Both the position numbers and the translations under genes were made by a program. 64,000 bases of DNA from Drechslerella dactyloides (lineage: Eukaryota; Ascomycota; Orbiliomycetes; Orbiliales; Orbiliaceae), in NCBI GenBank assembly GCA_020064725.1, contig JAGTWJ010000010.1, positions 1,364,001 through 1,428,000 on the forward strand, read 5' to 3'. Positions 35,118 through 47,518 of the stretch are shown here, in pieces (within the stretch, counting starts at the first letter, position 1; each line of letters starts with the position of its first letter). Under the pieces are notes generated by a model. The model had not been told where the DNA came from. It worked only from the letters and a program-made list of their open reading frames with translations, and searched no databases.

Positions 35118-38100
35118 TCAGATCTTGCCGTCAAGCTTCTCCGCAGTTACTGCGGCCGTATCAGCGCCTTTATTATCCACCTCCTCAGGCTCCTTCTCAG
35201 CTCCCTTCTTCTTCATCTCTTCCTTCTCCTCAGCTTCCTCTTCAACATGATCTTCCAACATCTTCTGCACGTTCTCCTTGAGCTCGTGATCTACTTTCGC
35301 TTCAAGCCCATCCTCGACTCCCTCTTCTGTCCTTCCACTAGCTTCCTGCTGTACGGCGTCTACCACTTTTTCTTCAACTTTGTCTTTGATGCTTTCATCC
35401 TGCAGCTCTAGCAGCTTCTCTTCAACAGCCACTTCTCCCTGCGGCCCTGAAAGTTCGACCATCGCATCCTTGCTCCGATGTGGGGACTTGTCATCTTGCT
35501 CATCTACGCCATCGGTATCGTTCACATGGGATATTTTTATATCCTGATCCGCCGATATTTGCTTGGTCTGCTCCTGCTCGCACCTTTCATCATCCTCTTT
35601 CTCCTGTGCTTCACGCTCGGGATTTTCGTTATTGGCCGCATCCTCCTTTCCTGCTACTGGTTCCAGCGTGGGTATTTCCCCGTCGCTGGATACCGCCGGC
35701 TGTTCGTCATCGCGCTGCTCTGTGTTCCTTTGGGGCTCTACGAGCAGACTCTCCCTCTTGTCCTCCTCTGCATTGCGGCTCTCTACCTCTAGCTGCTCGG
35801 ACTTCTCCTGCGGTGCGACTATCGCCGCCTCTTCGACCACGACTTGCGTTTGCGCCTTCTCGCGCGGCGCCACTTCCACTGCTGCGTCTTTGACGATAAC
35901 TTGCGTTTCGGATTTGTCCTCCTCGACTTCCTTGAGATTTGCCGCCACCGATTCGCTCTTCGGCTGCTCAACTCCACGTTTTCCTGTCTCCAATAGCGCC
36001 TGGGCTTCGCGCTGGGCTTCGAGAGCCCGCTTCTCTTCAGCGAACGCTCCACTGGCGATATTTCGCAGCTTTTCCATCTGCTCTCGAAGCTCCGACAGCT
36101 CTCCGCGCAGGGCTGACAATTGAGAATCAGTTATCACCGACTCAGTATCCTGGGTCGTACTCTCCGTCGACCTCGGTAACGCATCTTTCTCAGGTGTTGT
36201 CTTCACCTCAACTTTAGATTGCTCTTGCACGTCGCCTTCCAATTGGACGTTATCCGTTTTCGGGGACGATTCGATCGCTTTTTTGGTCTCCTCGACGGCG
36301 GATCCAATTGCGACCTCTTCAGACACTTCATCCGCTTCGCCCTCCTCGCCCTCCTCAACTTCCATTGGGGTCTCTTCCAATTTCTTTGGCGCTTGTTCGG
36401 TACCGGCATCTAGCATTGCTAGCCCATACTCTTTCCAGCTGTCGGTCGTCACCAAGCCGGGACTGTTGACGACGGGATCCAAGCCCTTGCCGTTCTTGGG
36501 GAATGCGATGACGTTGCGGATGCTGTCGGTGCCAAGCATCAGAGCGATGAGGCGGTCGAAACCAAGCGCAAGGCCTGCATGTGGCGGACACCCGCTGTCC
36601 AACATTTCAAAAAGATGTCTGAACAACTTTAGTTTCTTCGGCGGAACCTGTTTTCGAAATCACAATATTGTCAACATTGCCCCTACATGTCTAGCGTAGG
36701 TGGACATACCTTGAGAATGTCCTCGAGGATATTCTGCTGCAGCTCCGCCTCGTGAATCCGGGTGCTACCGCCGCCGATTTCGACACCGTTCAGGACGATA
36801 TCGTAATGCTGACCGATCGTCTCCCACGGCCTCACGAACAACTTATCCCGGTCGCTGACCAGCGGTGCGGTGAACGGGTGGTGCGTGGACTTGTACCCTG
36901 CGCCGCCTGACTGGCCCGGATCTATGTCGTCCTTCTCGATGCGCGTGAACAAGGGGAAGCGGTTGACCCAGAGGAATTTGTAGCCCGTGAGCGGCGGGAT
37001 GATATCGTATTCGACGAGTTTCGAGGCGAGCATTTTCCTGACAGTTCCGATAGGCGTTGAGCCGCCCTATACGATGTTGCATGCGTGTCAGCTCTGTACG
37101 TACATATATTGTGGATAGCTGTAGATTACTAGCGGAGAGATCATGGTCACATACAGAATTGAACTCTCTTCTCCGTCTGCCCATTACTACGATATTGTTC
37201 TGCTCCAGGAGATGCCTGCGTTTCATGGCCTCGGCGGCGTCCCTGACTCCCTTCACATCTTGCTCGAGGTACGGCGCCAGTCTAACTAGGCTTGATTCGA
37301 TTCTTCGCAGAGCGGTCAGATCTTTGAGATAGCACACCACCACGTCCGGATTCGACCCCTGCAGTGGACTTATCATGTCGTCGGGTGGTTTCAACAGTTC
37401 GCCTCGCATTCTCGCAAATTTGGTGTGGCTCATTTCGACGTTCGGTATGACCATTATTTGGTAGCTCCAGTTATTGTGTTCAGCGGGCTTGAAGTTGAGG
37501 CACGGATCAATGATTTCACCAAGCTTAAGAATCTACACGAGCCGGGAATGTATTGTTAGCATCATGCTGGAAAAGAGATAAGGGTGGACCGCGCGGCTAA
37601 CCTGAGGTTCAAAACGCAAGTCGGGCTTATCGCTACCGAAAGATGAGATGGCAGAATGGTAGGGCAGCACTGGGAAAGGAGCGAGCTTGACACCGAGGAC
37701 CTCCCACCATAGCCGCTTGAGCAGCCGCTCCACAGTCCTCATCACATCCTGGCCGGAGGCGAACGCCATCTCCAAGTCGAGCTGCGTGAACTCCGGCTGC
37801 CGGTCGGCCCGCAGATCTTCGTCGCGGAAACATTTCGCGAGCTGGTAGTACTTGTGGACCCCGCCGGCCATCAGAATCTGCTTGTATTGTTGTGGACTCT
37901 GCGGAAGGGCGTAGGCGTGGCCCGGTTTTCGGGTGGGGACGAGGAATTCCCGGGCACCCTCCGGCGTCGACTTGAACAAGAGAGGCGTCTCGACTTCCAG
38001 AAACCCCTCCTCTTCGAGATGCTGTCTGCAGACGCGAGAGACCTTGCTCCGGAGCCTGAGCGCCTTCGCGAGGGTTTGGTCGGTACGCAGCTGCAGGTAA

Positions 38101-38933
38101 CGCTTCGCCGGGCTGTGAACGGCGTCTCTGACGACTGGTTTGGCGGGCGGGTTGCCAATGTGTACCACGTCCTTGATTACAAGCTCGACCTTGTCGAGGA
38201 ACGGTATACCTTCAAAATCTTCGCTCTGTCGCATGCGATTCTTCCATTGAAGGTAGCCGTAGACTTGAACTGGCGTGTGCATCTTAGTTTTCTTGAGATA
38301 GTCCGGATCTTTGAAGTCCGGGTCCCCATGATAGACTATCTGCACTACCTTGTCGTCCTGGAGGATCTTTCCGAATATAAGCCTGTCCGACATGATCCCA
38401 ATTGATACGAGCCAGCCACGGATGTAGATATTTTGAAAGAGATCATCAGCGGTGAGATCACGGAAGGATTTGCAATTGGCCGGGTCGGAAGGGAGAGCCC
38501 ATGGCGGCTTCTCCCCCGGCTCGAGCGTCGGCTTGAAGGATATATCCAGTGGCCGTGCCGGCTGCGTGGCAACCGGGAGGTATTTGTCTGGCAACGAATC
38601 CCCTTGCCTGAAAGGTCTCTGCGCCATCAGGGTCGATTTGGGACGGGGTTTGCTTTTAAATCTTCTAGATCCTTCAGAAACATCGGTCCCTCCCTGTTGA
38701 TGCTCTGATTGCTCTGACCTGGGAGCCGAATTTGCAGTCGAAGCTGGGATAGCACCATCATCAGGGTCCTGATTGGCGGCATCGTCGCTGTAGGCTCGTC
38801 TCGACCGCAATTGGCTGGAGAGAACAGCGGACTGTCGACGGATGTTTGAAATCGACGGACGGGGCCGGCCAGCGGGAGCAGCCGCGAGGGCGTCCAGCTG
38901 GCAGCGGGCGCAGATGCGCAAGGGCGCCGTCAT
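35118..38933 (-). CDS. Mitochondrial aspartyl-tRNA synthetase with long acidic C-terminal tail
   Basis: Four exons, all split in phase 0 (38933-37602, 37532-37155, 37066-36710, 36647-35118), encode 1198 residues. The start chosen, MTAPLRICARCQLDAL, gives an Arg-rich presequence fitting mitochondrial import; an in-frame ATG at 39101 would add 56 residues. An OB-fold anticodon domain (IYIRGWLVSIG) is followed by the class II core: motif 2 CFRDEDLRADRQPEFTQLD (about 368), the flipping/active-site region, HHPFTAP, and motif 3 GFDRLIALM (718). The bacterial-type core ends at SWKEYGLAM (about 767). It charges mitochondrial tRNA with Asp. Residues 768-1198 form an uninterrupted Glu/Lys/Gln-rich, coiled-coil-like extension that bacterial and yeast Msd1-type enzymes lack. 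The frame runs through without stop, so the tail looks genuine. The junctions were chosen to keep family motifs such as ILEDILK-VPPKKLK-LFRHLFEML. Confidence 0.85.
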
Positions 38934-41379
38934 GTTGAAGCGTGGTCGTCGCGTGGCATGGCGCAAAATACATATACAGAAAGTCCGTGGTGGGATGTCG
39001 TTCGGCGTGCGTTGCGCACAAAAAATTTCGGTTGTTGAAAGTTGCCTATTTAACCCGCATCGCTCGGCCGCACATTTTCTTTTCTCTTCTTCTCTCTTCA
39101 TCCTTCCAAGTTTTAAACTGTGAGTGCCATCACCACCCCACCGTCTCCACTATCCCGATCAACCGGAGCATCTACTGACGCAATCTATCCTTCGCCGGTA
39201 TAGTCATGATGAAAGCCTAGAGTGTATCATATGCACTGATCTCGCCGGCCACACGAACCCTCCTCGCCTCTCGAGTCCGCGAGGATAAGACAGACGATGG
39301 CCTTGTGGATCGGGTGGGTCCCGGCGGGATCGGAATGATATAGGCGTTCGGCACATATCCTTGTTACTTAACGGACGCGATGAAGGCATCTCTGAGCCAA
39401 TTGTCAAGACGCGACCAGGCAGCTCGCCCTGACCTGTCTGGGAGTGTTGAGACAGGCATGAAACTGGAGGGTGTTTATCCTGTGTGGAATGTTGTCTGAG
39501 GCTCGCGTGCACGCGAGGGACCTCAATGGCAGATGATGAGGGTGATGGTATGATTGAGGGGTGCTGGTGTTTTGGCGGGGGATGAATTGGTCGCGACGAT
39601 GCAGCCTAGTCTTGCCCGGCTAGCCTTGAAGGCGAGCCTGTCTGTTTCTCGGCTAGGCGGAGTGGCAGCTCGGAGCGGACGGGGTGGAGGATAGATGACG
39701 GGTTTTAATCTGATACACCGGGCACGGGCCCAGGTCGTCAAGATCCATCCGATGCTTCACCGGTTTTGTAACTACTTAGTACCTGGGTATCTGCCTACTA
39801 TAGCGAGCTAGTTATATGAGAGGTGGTCGATATCTGCCGTGAGCACGGTGCTATCGTCTGTCCGTTCATAATTCTTCGATCAAAGCTTCCATTGTGCGCT
39901 TCCATATTTAGAATCGCGACGAGATTTCATATAAATGTGTTTCTACCGCTCGTTAGATAACAGGCTGCATCCATGCCGGTCAGCTGAGCGTGAGACCGCT
40001 TTGCGACCCCGTCTGCTGGAAATTGAAATGCGAAATGAGGGCTTCGATTTCGCTTTGGCTTAATCTAATTTCATTTCCACCATTTCCCTCACCGCGAGGC
40101 TCGAGGTCGCTATTTTGCAAGTCAGCTCAGAGCCTCACGGCGTGTCAGATGCTCGCTTGGTCGATGCCGGGAGCCCCTTTCCGGGGAGCCCTACGCTGCA
40201 AGCTGTCAATATCAAGAGAAAGAACGCACGAATGATAACGTGCGCATCGTGGCCCACGCCTCCGTGCATGCTTTTGGAGCTAAGGTTAGGTCGCCTGCAG
40301 GGCCAAACGCGTGTTTTGCGAGGTGTAATATAAATTTTGCCGGACGGATCGTGATCATGATGCTACGAGGGCCTGTACGTATAAATAAGAAGCGGGCTCC
40401 GCAACGGCTTTTGCGGAGGCAAGTCGCGATCTTGTAGTCGATATCACCAGACTCCGCTCCATCCAGCAAAGCCCTTTATTCTTATCAGCCGAAAAGCTCC
40501 CGAACGAGCTAACCTTGAAATTGGAGGCGTCCTGTCCAGTCCGTGCGCTTACCAATTCGACGTGATCGCGAGAGTCATCCGAACTATCCTCTCTGCCACC
40601 AATTGAGCTGTGACTCCCCACAAGAATTCAATTGATCGTACAGCGTAATACAGAATTGCCTCTGCCAGCTGCCAGCTTCTCCTCCAATTGACCGGTGCCA
40701 ATTCGAATCCCGTGGGAATTGTCTTGGAGAAAGATCCAGAGCAGTTAAGCGAGCTTTGGAAGCTGCTCTGAAGGCTTATCGTCCACCGGCCGGCTGGCCA
40801 TTGTCTGCATGTCGAGCATGCACCAGCGCCCAAGCATATTCGTCCGCATTGTCGCCGTCGCCGCCGTCGTCGTTGGTGGAAGTCGGGCCATCGTGATCTA
40901 GGCCAGCTTGACCGCTCGCTATGGGACCATCGTTCCCGGGTCTTCGATAGTCTCCACTGCCGCAATCGCCCAGCTAGTCAGCCGTCGTCTCTTCTTACCG
41001 TCATCTCGAACATCCGCGCCCGCGCGACCGGCGGACACCAAAAGCGCAGGTGGTGCCGGGTCGCACTGCTTGCAGGGAGCATCATTCCAGATCTGGCGGG
41101 ACTCAAGGCGGTTTTGGCGGGCAGCTCGCAAACAAAAGCTCGAGCTGCCGGTGCCGCCCAATCAAAAGCCGGTGCGTCGCTTCCACTGCAGCCGGCCCAC
41201 CAACCTTCGTTCGCTCGCTCCCGACAGCGAGGCATGCGGGACTTATCCACTGACCAGCAGCGTCTCGTGTTATAGCATCGTCCTCGCAGTCCGCTCGCTC
41301 TCGCCGCCCGCCGACTGCTGCCGTCCTTCCAGATACCGTGACGTCTCGGCATCCCCGAGGACAGAACGCCGCCGGCCGG
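38934..41379. other. Divergent intergenic region between the synthetase and the endocytic adaptor
   Basis: The two flanking genes are transcribed away from each other, so both promoters lie here. Bases 41000-41379 directly before the adaptor ATG are C/G-rich and probably include its leader. Frames such as 40908-41525 and 40549-40965 have random-looking composition. No further gene is supported. Confidence 0.5.
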
Positions 41380-43941
41380 ATGAGTTCCTTCGAGAAGTCC
41401 GTCAAGGTATGTTGTACAGACCGCACGTCATAAATCTCGCTCGGCCCGGGCGGGCTCTGAGCTGTTCCGCCGCCCGCTTTGCAGCTATCGCGAACGATGC
41501 TAACCTCTCACCGGACGCTTTCTAGGGCGCGACGAAGGTCAAGGTACGATATACCGCTCCCACTCCATCCGGACGGCGCGCATGTGGGTGCATACATACT
41601 CTATGGCACCGCCGCGACCCGCCCGTCGAAGCAGAAATGTGAAATGTGAACTCCCAAGCTGACCGCCCTCGTCCGGAGAAAAAAGGTTGCTGCACCGAAA
41701 TCGAAGTATGTCGAGCACATCCTTATCGCCACGCACGCCGGCGAGGCCGGCATCGCTGAGGTCTTCCGGGCCCTCAACAACCGCATGAAGGACCAGACGT
41801 GGACGGTACGTAACACCCGCGCCGCCGCTGCCGCCGCCCTCCCTGGAACCGGCCGCCGTGGACGCCTGGAAGCTAACGACCGGTTCGAGACAGATCGTGT
41901 TCAAGTCCCTGATCGTTGTCCATCTGATGATCCGAGAAGGCGAGCAAGATGTGACGCTGCGGTACCTCCGAAAACACCCTCGTCTAGTTGCTATTAGCAA
42001 CTATTCGGATGGTAAGACCGGATCTGCGCGCAAGACTACACTTCAAGCCTGGGAGTTGATAGAATTCCACGAGCTGACCGCCAAAAAAGTACAGGAGCAA
42101 GGGCGCAACATTCGCAGATACTCGCAATACCTCGGCGAACGGGCTAGAAGCTTTGGCGACGTCAAGATTGACTTTGTGAGAAACGGACAGGGACATTTAC
42201 GGCGATTGAGCGTCGAGAAAGGGCTGCTGAGAGAAGTCGAGTGCGTGCAGACACAGATGAGAGCTCTGCTGCAGTGCAACGTGCGTGCATTTAGATTGTT
42301 TATGGGATTTCCCCTTTTGTGCTATTTTAGCTGACTTGCCGGTTGTCCAGTTTGCTACCGGCGATGTCGACAACGAGATCACCCTGACAGCGTTCAGGAT
42401 GCTGGTCTCCGACCTTCTCGCCTTCTTCCATGTCGTCAACGAGGGTGTCATCAATGTATTGGGTGGGTGCACCTGTTCCTTTCACAGTTGTAGTAACGTA
42501 ATGCTACAGGGCGCATGCTGACTACTTTGCCGCAGAGCATTACTTTGAGATGTCGCGATACGATGCCGAGCGGGCACTCGAAATTTACAAAGTCTTCACC
42601 AGACAGACGGAGGACACCGTCGAGTTTCTGCAGAATGCGCGGAGACTTGAGACGGCGACTCGATTACAGATCCCGAACGTCAAGCATGCCCCTACCTCGC
42701 TTACCAAAGCCCTTGAGGAATACCTTCTCGACCCCGACTTTGACATCAACCGCAGGCAGTATCTCGCCGCCCAGGAGGCCAAGAGAACGGGCAAGAAGCC
42801 GCCTGCGGATGTATTGTCGTCTAGCAAGTCGTCTGCTGCCGCCGCTGCCTCGTCTTCGTCGGCAACTACAACTACCGCCCCTCAAGCACCCGTTGCCGCT
42901 CAACAAGCCGCCCCAGCACCCGCACCCAAGCAGGAGAACCTCATCGACTACTTTGCATCTATCGAGAACGAGCAGACGCCCATGTTTGGTGGGAACCTCG
43001 CCGCGGCGCCACCGCAATTCCTACAACAGCCGCTGATCGCCACCGGGTCGCAACAGCTGCCGCTGATACCGACGGGCCAGTACCCTGTCATCCAGCAGCA
43101 GCCCGGCTTTGTGATCCCCCCGCCGCAGCCGCAGCCGCAATTGACGCAGCAGATGCCGCAGCAGTTCCTCGTGCAGAATCCGGGGCCGTTCGCGATGCAA
43201 CAGCCGCTGCAGTCAGATTTCACAGGCGCCGGATTCGGCGGATACACGCCCGCGGCGCAACCGGTGCTCGCACCGATACCCCAGTCCGTCCCCCAGGCTG
43301 CGCCCGTGCTCACGCCGTCGTTCACGCCGCCCGTGCAGACGCCGCAGAGCACGAGCAGCTTGATGCCTGCCGCGACGGGCAGCACAAACCCCTTCCGGCA
43401 GTCCATGATGCCGACGGGGTCCTCGATCAACTCTCCCATCACATCAATGGGCACCGGCTCCACGGCGGCTTCGCGCGGGACTAATCCGTTCGCTCGAAGT
43501 TCCACCATGCCGGTTACGCAGACGCCGCCTTCGTTCAGCCCCACCGTCACCGAATACTCGCAGGCCTCGCCACAGATACAGCAGCAGCCGCAGCAGACAC
43601 CCATCCGGTCCACGTCGACGGGCAGCACGAACCCGTTCTCCCGCGCGAAGATCGAGGCGGGGCTTCCCTCCGTCGCTGAGGGCCAGATACCGAACGGGTT
43701 CAATACGGGTGGTGGTGTCCCTCTGAATAACGCTGGCTTCGCGCCGACGATGGCTGGCGGCCTGAATATCGCGCAGCCGACGGGGACGAATCCGTTCCGA
43801 CAGAGCAAGCTGCCGGCGGACATGGCGCCACAGATCTCTATGGGCGGGCTGGAGCATCTGGAGACGATCCCGGTGTTCCCGCGGTCGGACCAGCCGAATG
43901 CGCAGCAGCAGCAGCAGGGACAAGGGCAGTGGGGGTTTTAA
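41380..43941 (+). CDS. AP180/CALM-type ANTH-domain endocytic adaptor (YAP1801/1802-like)
   Basis: Seven exons (41380-41406, 41526-41543, 41686-41805, 41894-42011, 42090-42280, 42351-42462, 42536-43941) give 663 residues. The first two exons code only nine and six residues, MSSFEKSVK and GATKVK. Together they recreate the conserved ANTH start and the phosphoinositide-binding signature GAT-x6-P-x-x-K-Y. The ANTH domain continues through KYVEHILIATHAGEAGIAE, VVHLMIREGEQDVTLRYL, VQEQGRNIRRYSQYLGERAR and VLEHYFEMSRYDAERALEIY, to about residue 275. The rest is Gln/Pro/Ala-rich and disordered, with four NPF motifs (STNPFRQ, GTNPFAR, STNPFSR, GTNPFRQ) that bind EH-domain proteins such as Ede1/Pan1. 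The protein should recruit clathrin and cargo at PIP2-rich plasma membrane. All splice phases agree, and the protein matches the family end to end. Confidence 0.93.
41526..41543 (+). other. 18-base coding microexon
   Basis: TTTCTAG at 41519-41525 is followed by GGCGCGACGAAGGTCAAG and then the donor GTACGA. The six codons give GATKVK, exactly the conserved lipid-binding segment between exon 1 (SVK) and exon 3 (VAAPKSKY). Skipping it would keep the frame but remove the phosphoinositide contact residues. Confidence 0.85.
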
Positions 43942-46900
43942 TCGCACAACGAAACACGATAGTTGGAGGGGATGGAATAGCTGGCTAGTTGGTATGAGAG
44001 CGGAAGGGGACAGCGGACGACTTGGTAGAGCGAGGTGAACGCGGCGGGAATTGTGTACTATATTTGGGCTTTTTCCTTTCTAAATGCATTGATGCGTACG
44101 TTGGATTTTGCGCTTCTTCGCCGTCTACATGCTACTTTTCGCTCGCGTTCTTGGATACAGCGATGAATTGGCGGCTGGGGTGCACGGGGAGGATATGATG
44201 TGATGCATGCCCTTTGGTATCGACTCAATTTACTTACTCGTTGAGTGATAGCTAGCTAGCTCTGGGGCTCAACTTTTTAAAGCATGCATGTTTCTTGCGA
44301 TTCGTATCTCTCAGGTTGATTAACTTGAGCTAGCTTTTATGGTTTTTTTCCAATTGTTTGCAACTAATAGCCAGTACACGTCGAGATATCCAATACAAGT
44401 TTTTTTTCTACAGCGGCCAGTATAGCAGTTACCGGGAAGTGTTCTATAGTGACATTTACCGCCCTCGCGAATTCGGAAAATGTTGGAGTTGGAGCCGCAA
44501 CGTTGGGATAGAAAAGTAAACGTCGCACAAACTCGAGCTCTCGACGACGTCCAGCCAACGGCGTCACAACACGTCAATTAAATCCAACTCAAGTCGACTC
44601 CCTGCCGTGTGCGTAAGAGTGAATGCAGGTGTCTATATATTGCATGCCCTGCATAGTGCACACCGCTGAGATAGACACCCACGCGATAATGTCATATTAT
44701 CATTTATCACCAATCGTGCATTGTGCATTCACGTGGGGTTACAAGTCAACGCTTGTATCCATGCAGTCAGACTCGTGTGTACTACGTACTATACATTGAT
44801 CGAGTAAGTACTTAAGTATACAGTAGGCGCATTGACGATACGGTGCTAGCGTAAGATTATACTGTAGAATATTCCGTATGGACAGACGTTATGCATGCGG
44901 GTTTCACTCGATCGTTCTAGCCTGCTTCCGCCTGCTTCCTCGGGAAACGACAGAAACAGCAAGGGTTTGGATGCACATAACACATAATTCTTATTGTATT
45001 ATAAGTATAAGGGTAAGCTTCGGAAGGCGAGGACGGCAGGGCCGGAGCCCGTCGTATGTATACAGAAGGGGTAAGTGGTGGGGGAAGGGTTTTGTTGTGC
45101 TCGGAATAGATCTAGATGGTAAGGGTCTGCTTGGTGGATTTGAAACAGCGTGTTTACCTGAGGCGTCGGGGCTGCTCGGATGGACAGAACGATCTGGCTG
45201 ACTGAAATGAACGTACGGAGTAAGGTAGGAGGTACGTACCTGATGCAGCTAGTTGTGTGTATATTCCAGTGCATGTACGGGACGTACTTGCACTTCTGTC
45301 CTGTACGTATGCGGGGAACCTTTCGAAGGGGGTCCCGAGGGTGGATTATTCTTTGGAGTGGGCTGCAAGGGCACATGGCCAGCTGTGGAATTGGATGCAG
45401 TGTATGCTTGGAGTAGCTACTTAGCTACGGCGTGCATGTAACGCGCGTTTGCTCCGAGGGGACGGGGGCATTTCAGAGGTCGAGGTCGAGGTGCAGGGGT
45501 GGGATAGGTTTCGAAAACAGCTTAGTCTCGGGGCGAGCAGCGAATAAATAGCAGTCGAACGGCGGCGTTTTGCCTAACCGGGCGAGTTGGATGGCCGAAA
45601 AGGAGTTCGTCGGGTTAGTTACAAACTAAATACAAAGCAGCAGCATGAGCAACCAGCGGATAGGTGATTGTAAATTGACGGTTTCCATGCAATTTTGCAT
45701 TGCAAAGTGGACTGGCAGTGATTGGAATGTTGCAATCGGTTGACAGTGGGATGAGGCAATCTAGCGAAATTGGCTGGAACTCAGGCGGCCGCAGTGCTGT
45801 CGTCTGCCTGTAACTATGGAACTATCGCCAGCGAGCTAGCTCGGAGCATGCAATGCGCTAGTCCGCTGAATTCTAACTGATTGAGACTCGACGAGACCGA
45901 GCAGGTGCTAGAGTCTTATACTAAGTACCAAGTCCACAGGCAGCTAGCCTCGATCGGAACGGGAGGAGGTGTTTGCAATATAAGTTTCGATTGTATGTCG
46001 GCCGGGGCAACAGACGAGCATGCAGGCAGGCCAGGCCACTCTGTCCCAGACGAGTAAGACGACTGGCCGAGGACGCTGGAGGTTTGCAAGTGCCCGGCCT
46101 GGAACTCTTTTGTCTGCAGTTGTGCGACGGCCGGTTGCTGTATCGGATTGGATTGCTCGCGCTTGCACCAATGTAATATAATGTAATACACAGGCGAGTG
46201 AATGAATGAATGCAGATGTACGGTCTCAGGAGCTGCAGTGGACATTTAACTCTCCCTCGACTCTCCATCCCTTTCTTCGAACCCATTCCTCGAATATATT
46301 CCACTACGCCGTACGTTACCGCATCGATTACGAATAATTCAAGCGACTCTCAGCCGTACACAGCGAATCGGACGGACCACAGACGACGACGCAGTTATTA
46401 TTGGCAGCACCGACCGTCGATTGAGATCGATCCGGATACCTGGACGCACTCGCATGTCCGGCACAGTCAGCTTCCAAGCGACCCTGTAAGAGCCCAGTTC
46501 GAGCGCTCACACGCACACGCACACGCACGCAGCTCGAAAAGCAGCTCCACCGCTGTTAAGTTGCGACCCAGCCGAGGCCCATCGAATCACGCGGCGGGCA
46601 CGCTAGAGCTCGAAAGGGGCTAAGGGACCAGCCAGCAGCACGCCGAACGACCGGGGCAAGACGATCGAGGCCAGCTACATCCTTAAGTAGCTACAGCAGC
46701 AGCAGCAGCAGCAGCAGAGACAAAGCATCCGATATATATATCGAGCACACGCAGCTGCTTCAAAAGTTGCCCAGCTGTGCGAGATATATATACTGTGCTT
46801 GGTGCATGCGAGTGCTCTCTGACGCCTGCCGAAACGCTACGAGCGAGCAGGGACGAAACGGAGCGCACGAGGGCCCAAATATAATTAAACGCCGCATTGC

Positions 46901-47518
46901 ATTAACGACAAAAGACCGTCCTGCTGCACCAGGCACTGGCACTGGCACGGGCACGGGCTGTGGCATATCGGGAGACGTGCATGCAGAGGAGGCGAGGGCG
47001 GATATAAATTCACAGACTCGATCAATCGCAGGGCCAGGCAAAGGCCGGCGGACAAGCTGCCCACAATAGGGTGAGTGAGGATTATAATAATACACGCAGC
47101 GCTGCCCCACGCTGGCTCGCCCGTCCCCTTTCATCTGCCCTTTAGCCCCCAACAACCACTCAGATTAAGTAATCTCGCAAGAGCCCGCTGCCCTCGTCGC
47201 TCCCTGCCCGCCCTCTTCCCTCCGTCTTCACCATCATCACCCTCGTCGTTGTCGTCGTCGTCGTCGTCGTCTTCGTCTCTGCTCACATCGACCGCCCGCA
47301 GACCCCCGGCGCCAGACCACCAGCAGGAGGCCGGCCCGAGTGCTCCTCCTCCGCGCCGCCAGACGACGACACTCCCGCAACCCCTCAACAACACGCAACA
47401 CTTGCCCCCCGTGACCGCCAGGAGAGCGTCGACGCTCGCATCGCCCGCCTCCGTCTCCTCGTCCGCCTCCTCGTCCTCCAGCTACCTGCTCAACTACCTC
47501 TCCGCCGCCCAGAAAGCA
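43942..47518. other. Long intergenic/upstream region of the next gene
   Basis: The first part is the 3' flank of the adaptor gene. No exon chain with family resemblance is found from 44300 to 46600. A CAG triplet run lies at about 46691-46713. A strong donor GTGAGT at 47071 and acceptor CTTTAG ending at 47145 suggest an intron in the leader of the gene at 47519. The open frame that precedes 47519 in the same phase begins with GTG and has no ATG. Confidence 0.45.
46691..46713. repeat. CAG trinucleotide microsatellite
   Basis: About seven tandem CAG units sit in the upstream region of the gene at 47519. No coding frame is supported here. Confidence 0.7.

Noticed and set aside
38934..39101. 56-residue upstream extension of the aspartyl-tRNA synthetase
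   Set aside because: An in-frame ATG exists at 39101, but the downstream start at 38933 gives a better mitochondrial presequence; the extension has many Cys and acidic residues unlike a presequence.
42948..43823. Minus-strand Cys/Gly-rich frame resembling a secreted cysteine-rich protein
   Set aside because: It is the mirror of the Gln/Pro-rich tail of the endocytic adaptor, and the cysteines come from reversed GCA/GCN codons.
47075..47518. N-terminal extension of the Pro/Ala-rich protein
   Set aside because: The frame is open but starts with GTG and contains no ATG before 47519. Strong splice signals at 47071 and 47145 suggest an intron in an untranslated leader.
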